Shown in pieces: positions 9,294 through 22,482 of a stretch of 64,000 bases of DNA. Made by a program: the position numbers and the translations under genes. Numbering within the stretch: the first letter of the stretch is position 1; each line of letters begins with the position of its first letter. Source of the DNA: Lineus longissimus (lineage: Eukaryota; Nemertea; Pilidiophora; Heteronemertea; Lineidae); assembly GCF_910592395.1 (NCBI RefSeq), contig NC_088311.1:1490501-1554500 (forward strand). The letters run 5' to 3'. The notes under the pieces were generated by a model, which saw only the letters and a list, made by a program, of their open reading frames with translations, made no database searches and was not told where the DNA came from.

Positions 9294-12200
9294 TGGGTTT
9301 TGACCTAGACATCATGCTCCTGTGGTATCAAGTTGCATACCTTTATTTCCCTTCGAGCTCCCTATGAAATTCAAATGACACCTGCCATTGTCAACCTCCT
9401 GTGGCTTTATATAAAATCCTTTAACAGCCCTAGATTGGACTAATGAAGATCCTATGATCCCAGGAGGAAGGTATTATGAGATTAAAGCAAGTCAAAGCAG
9501 ACATTCCCTCAGGGTGCTCTGCGAACCTCTGATTGTTTAAATATGGAAAATTTATTCCAGTTCTGAGACAGGATTTCTTAAACATGGTTTGGTGCGATGG
9601 TTTGGTGGGTCTGGCATTTCTGATCTTCTGGGCGCATTTTTTATGGCAGTGTTGAAATCTACGTCTGTAAATACAAATGTAGATGCACTCAGACTGTAGA
9701 GTTCTTTTTATAACCAGATGGTCATCTGGTTTTGGAAATCGATTCCTCTGTGCCTGCAAATTGACATAGTTTTCGTCTGCATGGCGATGCATGGCATGGC
9801 ACATTTGCCGAAACATCTTCAGTCCACGTCCATATTGTGAGACACACTTTTATTCTGACCATGCGCAGTGCTAACAGAAATGTACAAGCCTGACATAACT
9901 AAACGATCAGCGTCGATAAATTATGTCATTGCGTCTTCCAGCTTCCTGTGTCACAGTTTTAGCCGATTCCTTGAATTCACTTCATGTCGTCCGACGCTGT
10001 CGGTGTCGTGGCAAATCTGACGGTTTTTTCAGTAGTTGGTCTTATCAACCTAGAATAGGCCGTCTGGGAGTCGTTATTTTGCGATTCTTTCACCTCACAG
10101 CATCAGACGCTTAGCTGAATCTGGCTCATAACGTTAGGTCAGAGTATTGCATGGAGTCCAAATGTGTCATGGAAGAAGGATTGGCTACAAGTAGCGATTC
10201 TTATCGATGTCTAGCACTACTTTGGCTAGTACAAGTTTGTGGTTGCTGGTCTCTCTACGCATCTTCCATGACATTTTGACCTTGAGCCGACCTCTCAGCA
10301 GCCGTTCGATTGGCCAACCAAGATCTGACCATGTATCAAGAGCTTACCCCAGCCTTGGAATGAGAGGAAGCCATATTCTTGGTCGTGGTTTAGCAGTCAC
10401 GCCAAGTTATAGGACAATTCTAACCTCGAAGCAGCAGAGAATTCTTCAAAGACAAAAACGTAGTTGAAAAATGCCCTTTCTTGACCATTTTGATTGTAAC
10501 TAGAGATGAGACAACAAGACTTTTGATTGGTGCGATAGCCTCCGGTTGAATTAAGTAGATCTCGAGCATATGGTAATAAAATGCCGTTACTGTTCCCAAG
10601 AGGAAAAAAGTATGTGCGGGCAATATGTTTCTACCAATGGGATCCTTATTGCCACTTTGGTTGTCAGGATTGCTCTATACAAGATTCTCGATGAGACACT
10701 GAACAGTTTGCTTTGTCATCTAACAGTGCTTTAGATGCTCAGCCTGCTGACAGAATCCAGGATGATACTGTTGTCAATATTGGGTGTAATAACGGTCTCT
10801 AATAAACCATAAATCAAAGGGGGTAGTCAGGCAGAGGAGGGCCGTCCATAGATATTGATAAATACTTCATGATCACAATATCATCTGGTGATCACATATT
10901 CTTTTTTTTTTGGTGGTTTAATTTCATTTGTCAATGCTGTTGGTGATGATATGACTTTCCATCCTGTATCCATTTTTTTGAGTGCATCGTTGAAGGCATA
11001 CGATATCCCAGAGTTGAAGTGGCTGGGTCCTCTTGTTAATAGCACGGTGCAGAAGCACCCCATTATCAGCATAGAAGGCAATATATCAGAAAACATCGTC
11101 ACTTGAAGATGACTCGTGTGATAACAGTTTTCTAGTAATGTAGCTAATAACCCGGGGAGTGCCAATATCATATGTTGCTTGAAAACAGTTGAAGAATGTT
11201 AGCTACTGAAATGAATCAGGAGCTTACTGGTGTCACTTAGCTACCATAGATCGTTTCTGTGGTTAACAATGCCAAGTATGGCTTTCGGCTGATTGCGAGA
11301 ATTGCTTGGCTGGAGCATTGATTTTGCTCACAAGTGGGGAAAGTATCACTTCGGCAAATTAACACGAAAACCTGTTACATTTGAAAGGTTCTTTTTTGCT
11401 TGGACTGGGTAGATGGCAAAATGATGCCTATGATGGACAAGTTGTTAGGCGCAGTACTTTTGAAGGTCATATACTCGGTCCAATTCATAAATCTCTGACA
11501 TCTCCGTAGTCTGGCATGTCCAATATCGTGGTATCTAGAGTCTTCAAACCTTCAATAAAATTGTCCAGTAGACAACTATTGGTAAGGATGACCTGATTTA
11601 ATGGGCCTATTAGATCAACGTCGATAGTGTGAGTTCCATCTTTATTGCATGTTATTAGAAACCATCTGCTACTGTATGGTCCGGTCTTGTATATTCGCCG
11701 AATTCGTGTTAGTGATGCGCCACACCCAGTGCATTGTTGGCCATTGTTCCACCTCACCTGTAAACGTTATTGACATTCTTATCAAATGGTTGTCGGAGGA
11801 TCCAATATGTCATGTCCTCAGCGGAAGCAGAGACCAGCGGAGTAGTGTGTACCAAGTCCGCCTAAAATATCAATTTCTCGCTCATAGCTCGGGTTATTGG
11901 TCCCGTTGGACTTACACAGGATGAGAAGCTCTCCATTACTTTGGTTCAGTTTTCCTAATACCTGGTATAGATTTCCTTTAGGTGGCTGCTAGTTTGGGTC
12001 TGCCCGATCATTGATTAGTGGTTCCTGGTCAATACAATATGGAAGACCATTTCTTATCTATGTTGTGGTGATGACTAACTGTTCAAATCACTGGCAATTT
12101 GTATTGAAATGTCAGGGGAAATCACAGCCCTAGTAGATGGAAGCTTTCCAAGAGTTTCCCCTTTATTGAATGAATAATGATACGGCTCTGAATCGGGCCA

Positions 12201-14097
12201 CGCTGTCACGTCATCACACTTCTGTGATCCTTCACATCATTCCAACACAGCAATGCCTTTGAGGTCGAGAGACTTGTCAATCTAGCTGTCTCACTGGGAT
12301 ATAAACACTGTTTCTGAGCTCATTCTGTGGCTCAACTACCGCAAACAGAATCTGCATTTGGGACCTGCTGCTCGTGTTAATTTGGGATGTATGTCTTATA
12401 TCTGGTGGACTGCTCCAACTGTCAATAATGATAAGAGTGATCTAAATAATTAATCAATTCCGATACCTGTGCCTGACCCAAGTGTGTCTTGAATCTAGAA
12501 CCGATATTCTTGGACTTCAAAATCACGGGTCCATTATTGCACTTCTACCCCCTGGAGTAAATACTACTGACGTGACTGGTGCCAAGTTTGGATATTAAAT
12601 GGTTGAGAAGCGGCGTAAAAGATATGGCTGCAATCACTGTGTGAATTCATAATCAAATGTCTTGAATGAAATTGAAGTAACATTGTGGTATATAGCTTTG
12701 TGAGCTTTGAACTAGACATTCCTTTTCGTTTCCTCTGTGATTCATGGTGTATACCATCCCGTACAAAACCTCTTTAAGCCCAACGTCTTCCACAAATCCT
12801 TATAAAGATTAACGTATATCTATGAAATCCCTGATGATAATTAATTTAAAAGTAACGTGGTCTACGTGATTTAACTGCTTGTGTTGAACGTGGCTGTTCT
12901 ATACAGATTAATGCGGTTTACTGGAGTTCCTGTGATTACCCTGGTTGAACAGCTAATTCGACAGTACAGCTTGTAATACCTCTTTGCGTGTACTGATCAC
13001 ATTTCGGAGCAGCAGACCTTGTCGATGCTGTTTACATATTAATTTTTTTCTGTAGTTTGCAGCGATGCTATGCTCTGATATTCAAGTATGCACATCATCA
13101 GCCCTTCAGAGCAGATACTTTCTCTTTCCTGATGTTTTGCATATTTTTGTCTGCATGTCTGGAGATGATCATCCTACATATTCTTGAATGGTTTGCAGCA
13201 ATCCAAAGCTCATTGTTGCTATTAGGTCAGGTTACCAGTCTGGTGTTAAGTTGGGATAAGGTTGGAATCCATTTCTCCAGACAATCTATTTGAAAATCAT
13301 AATAATTTGATATTCTGCTGTGGTAATAGTGTTCCATCCATGGCATTCTCATGCTTGCTCTGTTTCTGTTGAGCAGAACCAATCAACAAAACTGTTTATC
13401 TATATGTGGTTGGAACCTATCATGCATATTTGTGTTGCTTTTTCACACAACAATATACTTATCACAATATTAGTCAAAGCCAGTCATGCATCAGTAAGTG
13501 GTCCAGCTCAGTCCCAAGCGAAGCTAAAGTCAATCTTCCCGACCACATTTATCATTGCTATGATTGGCCTTGGTCCAAATCGTTGAGTCGGCCAGTATAT
13601 AGAACCAATGTTTATGAACAGCCAACCATAGGCGACCAACTCTGAATCCCCAGAACCAATCATATCCATAAGACATTTATCTTTCTGATATCAACCTTAC
13701 CAAATCTTGGACTTGGAATCTGCCAGCATCGTATCAGTAACTTACTTCGTCCTGATTTCATTAATCATTCATGTCCCCTTTTTCATCACGGAAAACGATG
13801 AAGGATAGCCGGATACCGTAGCTGCGATTTTAGACACATGGGACTTTGAAGAGCATGATGCAGACAATCATTAGATTACAAGTGTCTATATGGCCGCGTA
13901 ATAATATAAGTTGGTTGCAGCATGTCCTACCCTGCCAAGAGTGACCAGCCTTGACCTGCTCACTGAAAACGAATTTCCCCTCACAACACTGATTTGGCAG
14001 CATATGGAAATTCACAACAAATATTATCCAGAAGTATTAAGGTAGCAGAAAGGGGTGGGCGTTTGTGGTTTCTGAGCGTGAAGGGGTATAAGGGTTT

Positions 14098-14138
14098 CTG
14101 TTGACTGTGCTTTAAGAGAGACTAAGCACAGTCAACAG
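14098..14138 (+). repeat. Perfect 15-bp inverted repeat (hairpin)
   Basis: CTGTTGACTGTGCTT at 14098-14112 is followed, after an 11-nt spacer, by its exact reverse complement at 14124-14138. The structure could form a stable RNA hairpin or a cruciform. It is shorter than a typical microRNA precursor and flanking pairing is poor, so no RNA gene is claimed. Confidence 0.8.
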
Positions 14139-17100
14139 ACAACCATGCCGTCCCGAGCTTGGGCGATATGGACCATTCTGGGAAAACTCAATGAGGAAGG
14201 TATGCTCATTAGCATAATCTATTATTAGCCCCTGCTCGAGGTAATCTTGCGCACTGTTGCTTCTGCCCACATACATCGTGCTGGGCCAGACTAATAAGTA
14301 AAGAACTTCTGGCTGCACGAGACTACTGTGATAAAAATGACCATTGCAGAGACTCTGTGACGTAGGCATATATTTTTACGATCAAAAATGCTCTCAAAAG
14401 ACGATATGGAATGATTATTTATTAACATTTCCTGAACTATATACCTTCTAATTATCACTTTACATAAATAGGTCGGCGTTAAGTCGCATGCTTTTCTTTC
14501 CTCTTGACAATATACAGCAAAATAGTTACAACCCCATAGGTGTACCAGCATGGCCACTATCGTCAATGATAGGCTAAACATTGCTTTTATTTTCTACAGC
14601 TCAAATTCCATGAATAGTCGCTTGTCCTCATGATGGTTTCATTTAGTTAAAAGCTGCTATCAGTACCACGCCATCTCAACCATGCACACTAATGGAGATT
14701 GAATTGTATAATTGATCGTCGAGATTCAAATCGATAAGATTCTTCAAGACAAGCAGAAAAACTAATTTAAAACTAAATTGAAATCGATTCCTTCCTAATT
14801 TTTTCATGAGAAAGATTGACGATTTGACGGATTAAATGATGTTTGGAGTGAAGAGTGAATTTCATCATGGTGATTTATTTCTGAGCTTTTTCCTGAATGG
14901 TACGTTCAGATCATTGTCGTCGGGCTATTTCCAGGGGTAAGGTCTGTCCTAGATTGATCCAGGTTTTTCGACCCTGCCATTATATCTGACCGGCGCATCT
15001 TTATAAAAGTACATTAAGGTTTGTGATGGCAGGCAGTAGTTCAGATTGTGGCTTGTGCTTATTGATAAGGCAAACGTCTCAGGTGATTAGATGCCTGATA
15101 TTAGACTTTTGTTACAGTTTGCCAAAAGTTACCGTGAAGGGTCATCAACTTATTTTAGCCACTCAAAATGCTCAGATAAGAAGCGATGGGGAAACCATCA
15201 AAAAGATTAATCAGGTGCCAGTTTCATCGGTTTAGTCTGCCCGCCTTAACCTCAAGTGCCGATACACTAACACTGATGCCATACCATACCCTCTTGGATT
15301 GGTGCAGTGAAACTAAGAACTTTAAAATCTTCATGAAAACAGACGGGTAATTTAATCGGTCATTAAGAAAGCATAAAAGAGAGAGAGACGATGTAACAGG
15401 AAGCCTTAATGCTCCACTCCAAATTGTTATTTGATGAGTTTGAAGTTTTAATCTGCGCGTCTACTAGGTTTGGTGCATCACTCTTCATTTAAAATGCTGA
15501 ATATCTAATCGATGGAAGTGCTGCCAGCTTGCAAACTGTTTGCTGTTGCTATTCCCTTTGAAGCTATTCATGATTGATAAAAGCAGTGAAACCTGATGCA
15601 AAATGCTTAATGAAACTGAACTTCACAATCATGGCATTCGAATGCAATCATTGGTTTTGACTTTGGGGACTGTTATTTTAATCTCCTGTGGTCTCCACAC
15701 TGTCGGGCAAAACAAAATATAAGATTAAAATGTTACTGATCAATTTTTCATTGCCACTGCCAGATTCACTTCTATCACTTCTATCCTTCCAGCCTTAAAT
15801 TTCAATCCTCCACCTTTCTGGTCACCAGTAGTTGTTGCCTAAAGAGTTTTTATGATTTAATCAAAAAACTTTCTGGTTCATTTCAAATCCCTTGGGGTGT
15901 ACTTTAGAATGAAAAGGATGTAGCGAACCAGCTGCCAGACATTTGCCAGATAGATCTAGATTAGTCAGATTCTAATACTGTGTCACATCTTAGAATTGTA
16001 TGTCCATCAAAAATTCGCTAAACAGTGTTCTTGATAACTGGAAGTATTCAGCTTCGCTTGTCTTTTCCACACGATTCATAGTTTGACCATGAAATGCCTT
16101 GAATTTCAGGTAAAAAACATATGATGTGCAGCCCATTAAATTCTTCTAGTAGGTTTCATTTGAATGTAGATAACATAAGTTTTTTAATGATATACTCCAA
16201 GGCATGCGAATTTGATCATGGATGGTTTTTATAATGAACCTAAGGAATGCCATGTGATGAGGCAGAAGCGGGCGAGAGTGCATAGAAAAATATGAATAAC
16301 TATTAAAAAGCTCTCCACAAATGTATCATATTCGTAGTTACAACCGAAGATATCTCGTTTGCAATGGTCATTGCAGGTGCGTTTGACAGTCATAGCATTG
16401 ATTATCATCACAGGTTGTAATAAAAATCTCGTTTTTGGATGTTGTAGCGGGGCAGTTAACACAGCTGAGAGTTAACAGGCAATCTGCTGTTGTGTTGATG
16501 AGTAGAAGATCTTATCAACTACTTCAAGTAGCTCAAGAGGTACCTGATGAATGTAGCAAGCAATCAGGCTTCTTTCTCATTCGTGCTCTCGGGATACAAG
16601 CGTAGTGAGGGAGAAAAACTTCATGCCATTTCATCTGTATATCCACTCACTCTCAATAATCGTTCGCCAAATCATGTATGCTGCACATCTTCAAAGCGGC
16701 ATCTCCCGGCTTACCGCATCTCACACAGTATAAAACCCTCAAACATATACTCTTCTTAGATAAAAAATGCTGAGTGCTGATATTTGACTAATGAGCAAAC
16801 ATCAGAAAGACGGAGATGTTCAGCCTTGATAGATTACCCCCTCTTGTGTAGCCATGGGTTCAGACAGCCGCGAGGTTATCATGAATGTGACAGTTTTTTT
16901 AACAGACTTTGAGATTAAAAAGATTTCTCTCTTACTGTGTGAGATCGGCGATGCCTTTGAATGTGGTGTAATGTTTCTTTTGAGAATTCGGATGGCAATT
17001 TAGTTTCATTGCAGACGCTGTTGAGACCTTTGGGATCGGGGATAATGCATTTAAAGAGTACTAACATTCGTACATGCAAAAAATTCTCAACATTTGTATG

Positions 17101-19893
17101 TTCACAGTGGAATACGCTACGCATCAACTGGCAAGCAACTGAGATGAAAGACTTCAAAGTAAGCTGGAGTGTTTGCAGTACATTTGGTGATTGCAGAAGT
17201 GTAGCATTGGCGGTGTAGACGCCAGCCTTTTCAACACTAATCATACATGTAACCCATTAGAACCCATTGGAACACATTGTACTACTTGTTTGGAGCTAGA
17301 TCACCAGATGGATAGTCTGTAAAGTGTATCAAGGTTTGAAAGCGGCTTGGGAACGATTCGATCCATTCGACTCTTGAACAGATCAGTCCCATGTGATATG
17401 GGTTTACTAGCTCCTCATTACCAGTGATGCAGGATTTAGGCAAATGTCATCGATCATTAACACCCTTGGCGGGGATCCAAGGAATCGTGGTATAGTTGGT
17501 TACATGGTACCCATTACAGCGAGCCCAGGCTGGGTGGACATGACTGGCATGGTTGAATCAGCGGGTATGAATGGCAAAAAAGCTTGTTTGGGCTGCATCT
17601 CGCCCTTTGGCATGTTCGAACGTCCTTACGTGACTGCTTACCCTTGATGAAAAACATCTAATGGAATCTAGTGAAAATCAATCGGTTATTTGATTGAACA
17701 ACGATTTCAGATGAGAGACGAATTCCATGTTGTCAGAGTACACGTATCATTACCAGTACTGCAGGTGTAATTGGCTCAGCATTCAGATTTCTATTGACAT
17801 ATGCGACATAGGAGTAAAAAAAGCCTGAAATCAGGATGTTTCTAATGTATCACCGCGTTTTTTGTGTAGGAAATGTGTTGACTGTGAGCACGATATAATT
17901 GCTTTTGTGTGGAATATGTTTAGATCCTAAGCAAGCTAACTTGGCTCTTTTTCAGTCATCCTTGCTCTTTTCTGTCGGGGAGTAGCGGTTCACTAGTTCA
18001 TCATGAACCTGGCAGCATCGATTTTCTGAAGGACAGCTGTGATGGTTTTCTTATCAACTTCATTGTTGCTGCAGGCAGGCTTCTTATCTTCATGATGGTG
18101 AGACTCGGCGGTGTGATGTGATGATGCAGTCTGTTGTTTCACTGTGAGTCTTGTGATCTTCTGTTTTGAGAAGATCGAAGTTAGAATGTTGCAAATATGT
18201 ACCGTTCAGAATACTTCCCTTTACTACATCCATATCGTCATCATTATTCATCCACGACGCCTGCAGGAAAGCAATAAATTAAAAGTATTTTCTTATGATG
18301 GGAGTTTATTTGTATCCGATGTCTTCCGGGGATTATGTGTTGAGAAAATGGCCTACACTTCTTATATCTTGCATATCATGCATGTATGCTGAAATGATGA
18401 CAAATGGTACCAAATATGTTAGCATCGGAGATTTATGCCTCGAAACTGTTGGTCTCTAAATAATGAATTTAACTAAAATGAATGTTTTCCTCATTTTGAA
18501 AACATTTCTTGGTGAACATCTCAGTTGAAGCCTAGAAAAAGTGGTGTGTTGCCACAAGGCACAAAGAGAGGAATGTAATGAAATAAAACAACAGGCGTGG
18601 GAAACGAACAGATTTTGTCCTGGAGATGCCAGGCTGATTTCTAGAACCATCTATGATGTTAGAAAACTATATATCACACCTTCTGGCTCAACAAGTATAC
18701 TTAGGGAGGTTGTTTCATCAGTTCGATATGATTGCCTCCAGGCGGAGATAGAACACGTGACAAGAAAACAAGAAATCGAAGGGTTGGAAAACCGCCCATT
18801 TGCATCTGGTGGGTCATCATTAGCCTGACAAACTGGCCGCTTCTTTCTTCCTCCTTTTCGTTAGATTTTCTTTCCGTCTCGTTCGTTGACGTTATCGATC
18901 AGCATGCATACCTGGCGTTATCGACGGGTCTAATCCCCTGCCATTAATTGGCAAATTGTTAAACTAAATGACTTCCCTCTCATCATATTGATTGCTGGCG
19001 GTAGACAGGGTCGGTTTGTGTACGTCCAGTATTGAGTTTGAAAGGGCAGTCAGATCGGGTATCATACAAGGTAACATAGCACTAGTGGACACATCTCAAT
19101 ATGGACAGCGTCACTAACCAAATCTCGGCGTTATTTCCGATGCCAAGGATGCTCATTTGCATCGAGTTAGTCATGAGATTTGCCAGTCCTTTGGTAGTTT
19201 CACAAGGAAAGTTCATTACTGTTGAGGAGAAGTGAGTTAGATGAGAGTTATTGAGTTTAGCACCATAAGGGTCTTCTGTCTGCATGGAAATTCTCCCGAT
19301 TGGTTTCCTCTTATCATTGTCACTTCATCAATCATCGCCATCACGTTTTTTAAAGCTGTTGCTCTCTGCAGATTAAGTCAGTCGTTATTTGTAAATGCCA
19401 TCCTACCTGTAGTTATTGGCTCAGTTTCTGTGACCAGGATTTTGTAGCATATTTCCCCTCCATTCCTGATATATAGTTTGAAAAGGTAATGCAATGCGTC
19501 TCCAGATACAGACTGATTACCTGCAACATATTTCCTCAAAGAACACGGACGTGTTTCAAATTTGATTCAGTTCGTCACCAAAGTGAAGATTTAATCTAGA
19601 CACTTCTTTCTCTCTCTGCTAATCTGTAGCAAGTTAATCAACAATTTTCCACTTTTAACTCCCCTTGGATCTGCTGAATCAATTAGGTCACACTTTTCGC
19701 CTATTAGGTCACATGGAGTTGATTACTCGCAGGATGAATTTGGTTTACACATTCTAGGTTTGCTCTTTCAAGCCCACACCCTCTCCCCCTTAGATGAGCT
19801 CTTACTAGCTGTCAGAAGAAATTCTTTTTCCAGTGAAGCCAGATGTTCAGTCTGTTGATTCAGTAAGAGACGATTTGTATGTGACATCGGAAG

Positions 19894-20018
19894 TATTATC
19901 TACCCATTACTAGCTGAGTATCATCTACCCATTACTAGCTGAGTATCATCTACCCATTACTAGCTGAGTATCATCTACCCATTACTAGCTGAGTATCATC
20001 TACCCATTACTAGCTGAG
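19894..20018 (+). repeat. 25-bp minisatellite, five copies
   Basis: Five head-to-tail copies of a 25-bp unit (TATCATCTACCC, then ATTACTAGCTGAG) fill exactly 125 bp. The first copy differs by one base (TATTATC) and the others are identical, which indicates recent expansion. No coding role is apparent. Confidence 0.97.
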
Positions 20019-21589
20019 TTGGTGAATGAATATTGAAAAGATAAGTCAATGCTCTTAATGTTATTTACCGGTAGCTCTATTTTTACAAAGTGAAATCAAC
20101 AGATGGCATTTCTGTGAAAGCATTTACTGGTCGTGATTCATATCAATCATTTATTATTTACACACCTCGCATCTTTTCCACGGTCGTCTTCCGTCTGTTG
20201 AGAAGTGTAGGCCTAATTGATCAACAAATGTAAATAATACAACTTTAAAACAGGTTACCATGGTTTTAGTCTTTTATGCCCCACTTCAACCTTTCAGTTT
20301 GAAATCAATATTGTTGCTGGGGACGGGCTTTGACTATCTTCAAATGGTCACAATTCATATCTTTGGGCAGTAAAGCAATCTTGTCTGGCTTGCCATAAAA
20401 GCCAATGTTGCAGCCATTATGAGAAAAAGGAAACACTCTTGTCTTATTTCTTTGCGTGCTATACCAACTCAGTTAGCTTTACCCTCGGCTGATTCATTAT
20501 GCCCGATTCCCAAATGTCACATTTATGACCCCGTTCCTTTCCCATTCATTCGAATGGTGATGAGAGAATTGAATTATGTTCACAAATTAGTCGACTTCCT
20601 TTCATCTTAGGACGGAGGTAGAATGCTTTGTTTCCGCTGATTTTCTTTTGCATCAGTGATTTCTAGTCAAGGGTGATCAGCCTCTTACTTTGGTACCAGT
20701 ATCAGTTATCTATTCTCTGACATCCCCGTTGTCTCTTAATTTATAACTTTGGGATGCTTTTATTGTATCACTGTAAAACCAGTGCCTATCTGATTGTTCT
20801 GGTTTTACTCAGCCTGGGAAACACTCGGTCTGACCAGCATACTTCCCGTAGACATGATTGCTGTCCATGTCCATAACTATAAAAAGCGAATCCTTTTTTT
20901 TCAGTATGTGGCCAGTAGTTGAGGATGTCATTTCTTGGGAACACTTGTGCATGGTCCCCGGCATAATTAACGGCCACTATCAGTGGTAAACCAATTTCAC
21001 AGATCGTAGTCGGAAATAACGCCAAACTTGCAAATTGCGCCAGTGGTTTTTTATCCAGAAGGTCTATTTACTTGGACTGCTTGTGCAATTAGTGAAAGCT
21101 TTAGCTCTGCAGATCCAGAAACGAAAATCAAATTTCACTATTTACTGGTTTTAGATTTTCGATGGTTTAAGTGTGCTGTAACTTCAGAACTACGATAAAT
21201 TGTATCAATCTCCTCGTGCGTAGCGATGAATCTGTCGAAAGGTTTTCCAAATATATTTAGTGTGTGAAGAGCATGCCTAACTTAATCTTTGAATCTACAA
21301 GACAAACATGGTTGCAAATTCACCCACTTCCCTCATCCTTTTATGCTCATTAGAGACGGGTTGCCCAAAGCTATCGCTAATGACGCCAATTTCACCCTCG
21401 CTTACATTCTAACAGAGTCAGAGAATTGTACGAATCAGCTTGTCGTGATAGACGCGGAGGGAAATGGTGATTGTGGACTGTTGGGACAAGTGCCAGTCGA
21501 TTCGAGGTGGGGAGTGACTGGTGGTGTTAAAGTCACTCCTCAATGTATTTCACTCCCCATGTATTGTATCAATCATTTTGGTCCTGTTA

Positions 21590-21815
21590 AAAAGAAGCCG
21601 GCTCTGACATTGGGGCTGGTCCTGATAGGGAGAAATAGCTTGGTTCTGACAGGGCGAGCAGGGGTGGTTTCGGCACGGAGTGAGGGGGCTGGTCCTGATA
21701 GGGAAAGAGCGTCTGGTCCTGATATTGATAGAGGGGCAATGGTCCTGACAGGGGGAGAAGGGCTTGTCCTGACAGGTAGAAAGGGGCTGATCCTGACAGG
21801 CGGCTTGGTGTGTAG
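21590..21815 (+). repeat. Degenerate minisatellite, about 30-bp period
   Basis: Imperfect repeats of a GGTCCTGACAGGG-like core recur at about 27-50 bp spacing. They keep an open frame with LVLTGR-like peptides, but no family is recognised and the frame opens mainly because of the repeat. I treat it as a non-coding degenerate tandem repeat. Confidence 0.7.
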
Positions 21816-22420
21816 CTTTGAACTGTTTTACTGTAGTCTGTAGCACCAATAGAGGCTTCCCTGTGGGAACGGCATTAGCTTCTGGATGTCTCGCGGAAAG
21901 CATAAATAGCTTGGGAGCAGGGAGAACATCATCAATCACAGTAGAATTGCTGAAACCATGCATGGATCATCAATATCCTGTTTGTTGAGAGAAAACCGAA
22001 TAAAAAGCATATGTTGTTAGCGTTCTGGTATGTTTCTCCTCCATTACTCCTTGACAAAAGGACGCACCGCGTTGAAGCGAACCCAACATGCCCAGTGGTC
22101 TCGTACATCATTCAAGCCGAGTTGCACCAAGAGTGTTTCCTTTGACGAACCACTACCTGAAAAAATCTTCATTGAAGGCAACAAACCCAAGTCCAGAGGG
22201 GCCATGCATCATTCATGGCCTGTCATATACTTCTTTTTGCCTCGGTTGATTTTTGATCTACCAAACAAGGAACCACAGTGGAACCGCCCGGTAACATGAA
22301 CACTCATGGGACCGAGGTTGAAATAGTCACGTTACTGGGGTGGTCGCGTTAGTGAAGTCCTCTTGGTGCTTCCCTGCTATGAGGGATAGATGGCATCATT
22401 GATTCTCTGACAGTTAGCTA

Positions 22421-22482
22421 GCCTCGCTAGCATAATGGTAGATGTCTCTCCTGTCCTCAAGTGGTTCGATTCATGGTCGGTG
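22421..22482 (+). pseudogene. tRNA-Asp-like relic (pseudogene or SINE head)
   Basis: The stretch resembles eukaryotic tRNA-Asp(GTC): CCTCGCTAGCATAATGG matches the 5' part and A box, CCTGTC the anticodon region, and GGTTCGATTC the B box. Several stem bases are missing and the acceptor ends do not pair, so a functional tRNA is unlikely. It could be the head of an old tRNA-derived SINE. Confidence 0.5.

Noticed and set aside
9430-9816. 128-codon minus-strand frame rich in Arg, His and Cys
   Set aside because: I considered a transposon-protein remnant, but no transposase, integrase or zinc-finger spacing could be identified.
19894-20018. Regular 25-bp repeats considered as a CRISPR-like array
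   Set aside because: The units are directly contiguous with no unique spacers, and the genome is animal; it is an ordinary minisatellite.
21289-21843. 184-codon open frame ending in LVLTGR-like repeats
   Set aside because: The frame is kept open mainly by a degenerate minisatellite; there is no ATG start and no recognisable domain.
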